Positions 1 to 5,261 of a stretch of DNA of 5,755 nucleotides are shown here, piece by piece. The stretch is from assembly GCA_947446335.1 (NCBI GenBank), contig CANFGA010000225.1, positions 1 through 5,755 of the forward strand. Reading direction: 5' to 3'. This DNA comes from Oxalobacteraceae bacterium (GTDB taxonomy: Bacteria > Pseudomonadota > Gammaproteobacteria > Burkholderiales > Burkholderiaceae_D). The notes beneath the pieces were generated by a model. The model was not told where the DNA came from. It was given only the letters and a program-made list of their open reading frames with translations, and did not search any database. The position numbers and the translations under genes are program-made. Position 1 is the first letter of the stretch; each line of letters opens with the position of its first letter.

Positions 1-579
1 CGCGGGCGCAGCATCAAGAGTTTTCTGTACATGTTCATCGACACCTTCATCGGCGGCGGACTGGTCATCGACAGCCATCTGCATGCAGGTTTGCACGGCA
101 ATGCAGGCGCCATCGGCTCGATGCCGATGGGGCTGGCGCATCAAGATCAGCATCAAAATCAGACAGCGCCAGCCCAGATGCTGAGCACGGCATCGCTGCG
201 ATCGCTGGAAGCCTTGTTTGAACAGGCAGCGCTGGCTCCGGGCGCAGCTTATGACGAGCGGGCCTTGCAAGCGCCCTGGGAGCAATACAGTGAACAATGG
301 CTGGAACAGGCCGCAGCGGGCATCGCGATGACGATCAACAATGCCACTTGCCTGCTCGATCTCGAAGGCATCATCATCGATGGCTCATTTTGCCGAGCGA
401 TGCTGGAACGGCTGATGCAGCGCATTGAAGCGGCGATGGATCGCTACAATTGGGAAGGGATTGCGCGCCCGATGGCGCAAGCTGGAACGATAGGATCGGA
501 TGCGCGGGCGCTGGGCGGCGCTTTGCTGCCGCTGTATGCCAATTTTGCACCCGATCACGATCTGTTTTTGAAACTATAA
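1..579 (+). CDS. ROK-family transcriptional regulator / sugar-kinase-like protein, C-terminal part (5' end outside window)
   Basis: The frame is open from base 1 to the TAA at 577-579, so the in-window piece is 192 residues and the true start lies upstream; the ATG at 31 is internal. The opening residues (FLYMFIDTFIGGGLVIDSHL) match the ROK glycine-rich strand-turn with the usual 'I..F.GGG.VI...L' pattern, followed by an NAGAIGSMPMG segment equivalent to the family's GEIGH region. The end (IGSDARALGGALLPLYANFA) matches the ROK C-terminal helix. The cysteine-rich zinc site of ROK sugar kinases (CxCGxxGCxE) is absent: a Gln/His/Ala-rich stretch stands in its place. That favours a sugar-sensing regulator over a working kinase, although the N-terminal helix-turn-helix needed to prove it is outside the window. 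It converges on a LamB-type porin gene, so control of carbohydrate uptake is a reasonable but unproven role. The family call is firm; the ligand is unknown. Confidence 0.82.
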   Translation, partial: RGRSIKSFLYMFIDTFIGGGLVIDSHLHAGLHGNAGAIGSMPMGLAHQDQHQNQTAPAQMLSTASLRSLEALFEQAALAPGAAYDERALQAPWEQYSEQWLEQAAAGIAMTINNATCLLDLEGIIIDGSFCRAMLERLMQRIEAAMDRYNWEGIARPMAQAGTIGSDARALGGALLPLYANFAPDHDLFLKL

Positions 580-583
580 CTTC

Positions 584-621
584 AGGTATCAGGCTCGGGG
601 AACCCGAACCTGATACCTTTT
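584..621 (+). terminator. Rho-independent terminator after the ROK gene
   Basis: A 10-bp perfect stem (584-593 with 609-618) continues after one mismatch into a further 5-bp GC-rich stem (595-599 with 603-607) around a GAA loop, followed by TTTT at 618-621. It begins 5 nt after the ROK stop codon. On the minus strand the hairpin is not followed by a T-run, so it is a proper terminator for the plus-strand gene and at best a weaker stop for the convergent porin transcript that ends at 643. Confidence 0.85.
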
Positions 622-642
622 GACTAGCGACCTCCTGGCCGA

Positions 643-1860
643 TCAGAACCAGGCTTCGACTTGCACGCCGAACGACGTGCCGTTGGTCTTGCCGCCAAAC
701 ACGCCAGTGCTCGACAGCGAGCTGCCGGCATTGCTGAAATCGGCGGCCTTTTGCGCCGCATCATTCCACTTGGCATAGGTCACGAAGGCGCGCAATTCAG
801 GACGGGCCCAGAAGCCTTTTCCGGCCGACAGCACCGGTGCCAGCGTGACCTTGGTCAGCTTCAAGTCATTGCCGCCACCGACTGGCTTGATATTGTCGTG
901 GCCCAGATCCATGACCATCTTGAAATTGTCATGGAATGCATAGACCGGACGCACGCCGACCGTGGTCCAGGTGCTGCTGCCGGCATTGCTCTTGTCGCGC
1001 TGCCAGACGCCGACCAGCGAACCGCTGAACTCGGGCGTGAATTGCCAGATCATGTTGTCGAATACACGGGTGCGCTTGACATCGGAGGTCGCTGTGGTGT
1101 CGGTGCCGCCGATCTTGATGCCGGAACCGCTGCCAAATTGCAGCGCCAGCGTATTGTCGCCGCCCAGCACGTTCAATTGCTTGTGCACGACCGAGAATGA
1201 CCAGCCGCTTTCGACCTCTTTGTTGGTGCTGTTCTGGCCATCGCCGCTGATCACGGTCGCATCCAATTTCAGGCTGCCATTCGGATTGACCGGGATGCCT
1301 TCGTAGATGAAGCTGTGGCGGGTCGCTGCCACGGTTTGCAAGACATCGTTGCGAAACAGAGCGTAGCTGAACTTGCCGGGACCGGCCTGGATGCCGGAGA
1401 TACCGCCGCCCACACCATCGCCTTGCAAGTATTTGAAGTCGAGCACATGAATGTCAGGACGATCGTAGTAACGCTTGCCCATCCAGGCGCTCGCGCCATT
1501 GAGGAAGGGAACGTTCTTCGCTTCGATGTAAGCCTGGGTCAGATCGAGGTGATTGTCCTTGCCGATGTCCGAATTCGGGCTGTAGGTTGCGACCATGACG
1601 TTACCGACGAAACTCGAGCCATTGGCCAGCTTGATCGCTTCCTTGGTGTACATGAATTCGCCGTAGAGATCGCACTCGTTGCCGAAACGGTATTTGGGCA
1701 CGCCTTCCAGACCATAGCAAGCCTGGCTGCCGCCGCCGGAATTGGTGCCGGTGCCGGCGCGGAAATAGCCGCTGTAGACACCTTCGGCATCGCCGGCAAC
1801 AGCCTGGCCGACGGAGAAAAGTAAGGCGATTGCCGCAGGCAGTGCTTTCAACATGTTCAT
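643..1860 (-). CDS. lamB: LamB-type maltoporin / carbohydrate-specific outer-membrane porin
   Basis: This 405-residue protein starts with a signal peptide: a lysine at position 5, a hydrophobic core over residues 6-18 and an AVA cleavage site ending at residue 22. The mature N-terminus contains GYFRAGTGT, then Cys48 and Cys63 in QACYGL and FGNECDLYGE. These match the start of E. coli LamB, where an equivalent cysteine pair forms a disulfide in loop 1. Near the end, ELRAFVTYAKWNDA and the closing GVQVEAWF also match the family, the last residue being the aromatic signal used by the BAM assembly machinery. LamB porins are trimeric 18-stranded barrels that let maltodextrins and other sugars diffuse across the outer membrane. 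The protein is shorter than E. coli LamB (446 residues), so some loops are probably reduced and the preferred sugar may not be maltose. The first ATG was chosen because AGGGA lies 6 nt before it; a second Met two codons later is too far away. Confidence 0.88.
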   Translation of the reverse strand: MNMLKALPAAIALLFSVGQAVAGDAEGVYSGYFRAGTGTNSGGGSQACYGLEGVPKYRFGNECDLYGEFMYTKEAIKLANGSSFVGNVMVATYSPNSDIGKDNHLDLTQAYIEAKNVPFLNGASAWMGKRYYDRPDIHVLDFKYLQGDGVGGGISGIQAGPGKFSYALFRNDVLQTVAATRHSFIYEGIPVNPNGSLKLDATVISGDGQNSTNKEVESGWSFSVVHKQLNVLGGDNTLALQFGSGSGIKIGGTDTTATSDVKRTRVFDNMIWQFTPEFSGSLVGVWQRDKSNAGSSTWTTVGVRPVYAFHDNFKMVMDLGHDNIKPVGGGNDLKLTKVTLAPVLSAGKGFWARPELRAFVTYAKWNDAAQKAADFSNAGSSLSSTGVFGGKTNGTSFGVQVEAWF

Positions 1861-1866
1861 TTTTTG

Positions 1867-1871
1867 TCCCT
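1867..1871 (-). promoter_or_regulatory. Ribosome binding site of lamB
   Basis: AGGGA on the minus strand lies 6 nt before the ATG at 1858-1860. It is a weak Shine-Dalgarno match, but the spacing supports the first of two nearby Met codons as the start. Confidence 0.5.
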
Positions 1872-1890
1872 GATATTTTTATGGAGGTGT

Positions 1891-1921
1891 GTTGCAACGC
1901 TTTGCATCGGAGTCGATGCAA
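1891..1921. promoter_or_regulatory. Nested inverted repeats upstream of lamB: candidate operator or leader hairpins
   Basis: Three symmetrical elements overlap here. GTTGCAAC (1891-1898) is a perfect 8-bp palindrome. TGCAA-CGCT-TTGCA (1893-1906) is an inverted repeat with a 4-nt centre. TTGCATCG-GAGT-CGATGCAA (1902-1909 with 1914-1921) has perfect 8-bp arms. The last two share 1902-1906, so as RNA they could not form together. The cluster lies 31-61 nt before the porin start. Paired TGCAA/TTGCA half-sites look like an operator for a LacI-type or ROK-type sugar repressor. If transcription starts farther upstream, they would instead be alternative hairpins in the leader. The sequence does not decide between these. 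Confidence 0.5.
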
Positions 1922-1992
1922 CTTCTTGCCTGTCATGGTGCTCAATGAAGGCGGGTACAGTCGGCGATGATCAAGATCGATCACCGCCCTGG

Positions 1993-2076
1993 TCAGGACG
2001 GAGCGTGATGCCCCGTCGATCGGTTACGGCGAGATGCGCAAGTGAAATGCGGCATGCAGTGTGTGGTGATGGTCAT
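1993..2076 (-). CDS. Possible 27-residue leader peptide upstream of lamB
   Basis: An ATG at 2074-2076 opens a 27-codon frame ending in TGA at 1993-1995. It is preceded by GGAG with 7-nt spacing, a better ribosome site than that of lamB itself. The peptide is rich in His, Arg, Thr and Ser, has two Cys, begins MTITTHCMPHF and shows no signal peptide or membrane segment. An 11-codon ORF (2073-2108) ends in an ATGA overlap with this start, which would allow coupled translation. It lies between the candidate lamB promoter and lamB, ending about 130 nt before the porin start. I do not recognise the peptide; an ORF this short may be chance, and only the ribosome site makes it worth listing. Confidence 0.25.
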   Translation of the reverse strand: MTITTHCMPHFTCASRRNRSTGHHAPS

Positions 2077-2157
2077 TGTTTGTCTCCAATGGATTGTTCT
2101 TGTTTCATGTCGATGCGCCTGGCAATGGTGTTCTGCTCTATGGCTGCATCTGGACGT

Positions 2158-2186
2158 ATTATGCTGAGTCTAAATTAATAAATCAA
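2158..2186 (-). promoter_or_regulatory. Candidate sigma-70 promoter reading toward lamB
   Basis: On the minus strand, TTGATT (2181-2186; 4 of 6 to consensus) is separated by 17 nt from CATAAT (2158-2163; 5 of 6), inside the most AT-rich stretch of this intergenic region (about 2158-2210). Transcription would start near 2150 and give lamB a leader of roughly 290 nt that includes the possible leader ORF and the hairpins at 1891-1921. AT-rich DNA yields such matches by chance, so this is only a candidate. Confidence 0.4.
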
Positions 2187-2205
2187 ATAGTTTTATTTAA
2201 TATTT

Positions 2206-2377
2206 TCAACTGTCTACCACAGACAACAGAAATGTGTCGCGCGTGGTGAATTCTGCCGCATCGCAAGCATGAAAGCCGCGTACGCCAGAGGGAAACGGCT
2301 CGAATTCTTCGATGGAAACCGTCGGTGGATGATGAAAGGCGCAGCAGATGCGCCAGCCGACGGCCTTCAAGCCGATG
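2206..2377 (-). other. Open +1-frame extension behind the MGS-like stop codon (possible frameshifted tail)
   Basis: Directly after the TGA at 2378-2380, the adjacent frame stays open for 57 codons to a TGA at 2206-2208. The encoded stretch (DIGLKAVGWR..., then IEEFEPFPSGVRGFHACDAAEF) has a natural-looking composition, and roughly two thirds of its third positions are G or C. There is no ATG or GTG in this frame at the junction, only tandem TTG codons (2383-2388), and no good ribosome site. It could be the original C-terminus of the MGS-like protein cut off by a single-base change, a product of +1 frameshifting at the UGA-C stop, or chance. I do not recognise the sequence. Confidence 0.25.
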
Positions 2378-3280
2378 TCAAGCAACAAGCTCGCTGCGCA
2401 ACGCCAGCAAGGATAGCCAGCGCTGCACGCTGTTGACGTCGCTGCTGCACGAGGCAAAGTCGGTCACGGTGCGCGCCGCCCGTTCGAGCAACTGGATGTC
2501 GGCTTCATGCTGGCGCGCGACATGCGGGTCTTCCAGGAACAGCACGCGGCGGCATTCGCGCTTCAAGATCAGTTCGGCGATCTGCGCGTCACCTCCGAGC
2601 GGCCCGCTGCGAAACGGCCGCACCCAGTGGCGACCGGCTTTTTCGCCCTTGATTCTTTGTGCCAGCGCATTGAGCAAGCCACCGGTGGTGCCGGTCGCGC
2701 AGCGCATCGCAAAACTGTCGAGCAAATCGAAATGCTGCTCGGCCAGTTCCAGCATCCGTCCCTTCATCGCATCGTGGGCGATCAAGGCGATGCTTTCATT
2801 GGCCAGATCGAAGGTCGGATCGAGGCTCGCGTCAAACGGCGCACCGCCGGCGACCGCTTCCAGTTCGAACCACTCGCGCGCGCCCGCCAGCGTCGACAGG
2901 AATGGTTTGCCGTGGATCACGCATTGGCGCTTCAGGGCCAGCGCTTCAGGAAAATTCGACGACGGATCGACCGGATCCATCAGGTAGATCACCGCATCGA
3001 GGGCCCGGGCGGGATCGGTATCGACGACACGCGACACCAGCATCATCAGCCCGCCTTCGCGGCCATAGGGAAAGCGCTCGATCGCTTGATAGCCGGGTAA
3101 CAAGCCGTGGCTGCGGATCGCATCGAGCGTTCTGCCGACGACGATCAATTGCGGCTGCAAATGCGTGGCAATGGCCGCATCGGCACCGCGCAGCAACTGC
3201 ACCAGCGCCGAATCGGCATCCTGATGATGGGTTCGGTTTGCCGCCAGACCGATGCGGCAGCGGGGAAGATTCTCGAGCAT
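2378..3280 (-). CDS. Tandem-domain methylglyoxal synthase-like protein
   Basis: This 300-residue protein contains two copies of the methylglyoxal synthase (MGS-like) fold; the usual bacterial MgsA has one and about 150 residues. The C-terminal copy (about 163-295) keeps the residues that correspond to the E. coli active site: His169 and Lys173 in ALIAHDAMK, the phosphate loop ATGTTG (195-200), Ser225-Gly226 and Asp231 in SGPLGGD, Asp251 in EDP, His258 and Asp261. It has about 10 extra residues around 207-216. The N-terminal copy (about 8-140) keeps the fold pattern and one catalytic Asp (Asp102 in MDP), but has Asn15, His19, Glu75, Asn109 and Glu112 where His, Lys, Asp, His and Asp are expected, so it is probably inactive. 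MgsA converts dihydroxyacetone phosphate to methylglyoxal and phosphate in the cytoplasm. The start is fixed by AAAGG 7 nt upstream and an in-frame TGA two codons before the ATG. It lies 52 nt downstream of the DJ-1D-like gene, probably in one operon. Confidence 0.8.
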   Translation of the reverse strand: MLENLPRCRIGLAANRTHHQDADSALVQLLRGADAAIATHLQPQLIVVGRTLDAIRSHGLLPGYQAIERFPYGREGGLMMLVSRVVDTDPARALDAVIYLMDPVDPSSNFPEALALKRQCVIHGKPFLSTLAGAREWFELEAVAGGAPFDASLDPTFDLANESIALIAHDAMKGRMLELAEQHFDLLDSFAMRCATGTTGGLLNALAQRIKGEKAGRHWVRPFRSGPLGGDAQIAELILKRECRRVLFLEDPHVARQHEADIQLLERAARTVTDFASCSSDVNSVQRWLSLLALRSELVA

Positions 3281-3332
3281 GACTCAACCTTTGCAATGGG
3301 TGGCAGCCGGAAAATCGGCTGCCAAGTCAAAA

Positions 3333-3914
3333 TCAGAGGCTGATGGTGGTTCCCAGCAGCACCAGAAACTGGGCCAGCCATGCCGGATGGCCAGGCCAGG
3401 CCGGCGAGGTGACAAAGTTGCCATCGGTGATCGCATCGCTGACGGCGATGTCGGCATACTCGGCACCAGCGAGGCGCACTTCGGGCGCGCAGGCAGGGTA
3501 CGCGGCGATGCGCTTGCCACGGATCACTTCGGCCGCGGCCAGCAATTGCGCGCCGTGGCAAACGGCGGCGATCGGCTTGCCGGCGGCGGCGAACTGCTGG
3601 ACGATTTCGATCACGCGTGGATTGAGGCGCAGATATTCGGGTGCGCGCCCGCCAGCGATCATCAAGGCATCGTAGTTGGCGACATCGGCTTCATCGAAAT
3701 TCGCGTTCAGTGCAAACAGATGGCCCGGCTTTTCGGTATAGGTTTGATCGCCCTCGAAATCGTGAATCGCGGTCTTGATGGTATCGCCGCTGCGCTTGCC
3801 CGGACACACCGCGTGCACCGCGTGGCCCACCATCTGCAGCGCCTGGAATGGCACCATCGTTTCATAATCTTCGGCAAAATCGCCCGTCAAAAACAGAATT
3901 TTCTTCGCTGCCAT
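3333..3914 (-). CDS. DJ-1/PfpI family protein, plant DJ-1D (glyoxalase III)-like
   Basis: This 193-residue single-domain protein has a Rossmann-like start (KKILFLTGDFAEDYE) and carries the conserved acidic residue at Glu15. The segment HDFEGDQTYTEKPGH, the GGRAPEYLRLNPRV motif, the nucleophile elbow AAVCHGAQLL (Cys119, His120) and the ending TDGNFVTSPAWPGHP follow. The EGDQTYTEKPGH insert and the AWPGHP ending are, from memory, hallmarks of the DJ-1D type known from Arabidopsis, where DJ-1D converts methylglyoxal to lactate without glutathione; classical PfpI lacks this insert. The Glu-Cys pair needed for that activity is present. A protease, chaperone or deglycase role is possible, as activities in this superfamily are debated. 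The start was placed at 3914 because AGGAG lies 6 nt upstream and the fold begins right there; the frame is open for 27 more codons upstream, but these do not look like family sequence. It is the first gene of a likely operon with the MGS-like gene. Confidence 0.85.
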   Translation of the reverse strand: MAAKKILFLTGDFAEDYETMVPFQALQMVGHAVHAVCPGKRSGDTIKTAIHDFEGDQTYTEKPGHLFALNANFDEADVANYDALMIAGGRAPEYLRLNPRVIEIVQQFAAAGKPIAAVCHGAQLLAAAEVIRGKRIAAYPACAPEVRLAGAEYADIAVSDAITDGNFVTSPAWPGHPAWLAQFLVLLGTTISL

Positions 3915-3920
3915 GTCATG

Positions 3921-3925
3921 CTCCT
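3921..3925 (-). promoter_or_regulatory. Ribosome binding site that fixes the DJ-1D-like start
   Basis: A perfect AGGAG on the minus strand, 6 nt before the ATG at 3912-3914, rules out the longer start at 3995, which would leave this site inside the gene. Confidence 0.75.
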
Positions 3926-4021
3926 GTGAAAAATAAAATCGACCGAGGTTACAACGCTGATTCCAATGCGGATGGCCACCTCGATTGCACGGCACTGCAA
4001 CGCGATGGGCACCAGAGCAAC

Positions 4022-4051
4022 AATGCTAGCATTATTTGTAGTAAATTTGAA
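4022..4051 (-). promoter_or_regulatory. Candidate promoter with overlapping 12-bp palindrome upstream of the DJ-1D/MGS pair
   Basis: On the minus strand, TTCAAA (4046-4051) is separated by 17 nt from TAGCAT (4023-4028), which carries a TGC extended -10 element. The perfect palindrome AATGCTAGCATT (4022-4033) covers the -10 box, where a bound repressor would block transcription. The start site would be near 4016, about 100 nt before the DJ-1D-like ATG. Both hexamers are imperfect and the DNA is AT-rich, so this is a candidate only. Confidence 0.35.
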
Positions 4052-4110
4052 TTAAATTCTAAAAATGTCGCGATTTTAACTTCATCAAAAGTAGTAAAAT
4101 TACTTTACGT

Positions 4111-4143
4111 GGCGTGCTTGACGCCCCGCCGGAACTGGCGGGG
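4111..4143 (-). terminator. GC-rich hairpins downstream of ypfJ, possible terminator
   Basis: Two overlapping inverted repeats lie about 60-95 nt after the ypfJ stop. CCCCGCC (4124-4130) pairs with GGCGGGG (4137-4143) around a 6-nt loop, and GGCGT (4111-4115) pairs with ACGCC (4121-4125). They share bases and so compete. On the minus strand the sequence beyond is AT-rich but has no immediate T-run, so this is a non-classical terminator at best. The strong GC stem would in any case slow read-through into the DJ-1D-like gene. Confidence 0.4.
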
Positions 4144-4204
4144 GCAGCGTTGCTGCGATGCATGGTGCGTACTGAAAAAGGCTGGGCAGCGCGCTTGAAA
4201 TTGT

Positions 4205-5128
<924 letters not shown>

Positions 5129-5135
5129 TTTTCTG

Positions 5136-5139
5136 CTCC
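5136..5139 (-). promoter_or_regulatory. Ribosome binding site that fixes the ypfJ start
   Basis: GGAG on the minus strand, 7 nt before the ATG at 5126-5128, supports this start over the upstream in-frame ATG at 5230. Confidence 0.7.
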
Positions 5140-5195
5140 AGCACTCTGATGGCTCTCGAACTTGCAACAGCGCAAGCTCAGCCCAGGCAATCGCT

Positions 5196-5201
5196 ACTAT
5201 A
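5196..5201 (-). promoter_or_regulatory. Candidate -10 box for ypfJ
   Basis: TATAGT (5 of 6 to consensus) lies on the minus strand 67 nt before the ypfJ start. No good -35 hexamer is found 16-18 nt upstream, where the sequence is part of the repeated hairpin at 5211-5228, so it would need an activator or be a chance match. Confidence 0.3.
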
Positions 5202-5207
5202 CCTGCG

Positions 5208-5261
5208 TGCGCAGCCTCATTGGGCTGCACACACGCATGCCCAGCCTCATGGGGCTGCGCA
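5208..5261. repeat. Two copies of a 17-nt hairpin-forming repeat at the end of the CapA-type gene
   Basis: CAGCCTCAT(T/G)GGGCTGC occurs at 5212-5228 and 5242-5258, 30 nt apart with one mismatch. Each copy is self-complementary (CAGCC with GGCTG; 6-bp stem in the first copy). The outer arms 5208-5216 and 5253-5261 also form a perfect 9-bp inverted repeat, so a single large hairpin competes with two small ones. The CapA-type stop codon (5247-5249) lies inside the second copy. There is no T-run after the hairpins on the minus strand, so a role in mRNA end stability or weak termination is more likely than a classical terminator. Confidence 0.6.

Larger units (their letters stand above)
1861..2377. 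other. Long intergenic region between the MGS-like gene and lamB
   Basis: This 517-nt gap holds no convincing long gene. From the lamB side it contains the lamB ribosome site, the nested inverted repeats, the possible leader ORF, the candidate promoter in AT-rich DNA, and then a coding-like tail (2206-2377) in the frame next to that of the MGS-like gene. A short hairpin (TGTCT 2211-2215 with AGACA 2221-2225) lies at the end of that tail but has no T-run after it. I see no good terminator for the MGS-like gene, so some read-through toward lamB is possible. Confidence 0.6.

Noticed and set aside
661..1200. 179-codon plus-strand ORF inside lamB
   Set aside because: It is antisense to a clear LamB-type porin gene and has no recognisable motif; it is a by-product of GC-rich codon use.
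1864..2178. 104-codon plus-strand ORF in the lamB upstream region
   Set aside because: It has unusual Cys/Met/Ser-rich composition, no clear ribosome site and no motif, and overlaps the regulatory repeats; I treat it as chance.
2211..2225. Hairpin TGTCT/AGACA as terminator of the MGS-like gene
   Set aside because: The stem is only 5 bp and is not followed by a T-run on the minus strand.
2507..3100. 197-codon plus-strand ORF (and an overlapping one at 2325-2987) opposite the MGS-like gene
   Set aside because: The minus strand encodes both MGS-like domains with recognisable catalytic motifs; the plus-strand translations are Arg/Gln-rich without domains.
3252..3929. 225-codon plus-strand ORF opposite the DJ-1D-like gene
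   Set aside because: It is longer than the real gene but antisense to it, and no family motif is visible in its translation.
3915..3995. 27-residue N-terminal extension of the DJ-1D-like protein
   Set aside because: The strong AGGAG at 3921-3925 would fall inside the gene, and the extension does not look like part of the fold.
5129..5230. 34-residue N-terminal extension of YpfJ
   Set aside because: A well-spaced GGAG and the family-typical MKW start lie downstream, and the extension overlaps the hairpin repeat and the intergenic region.
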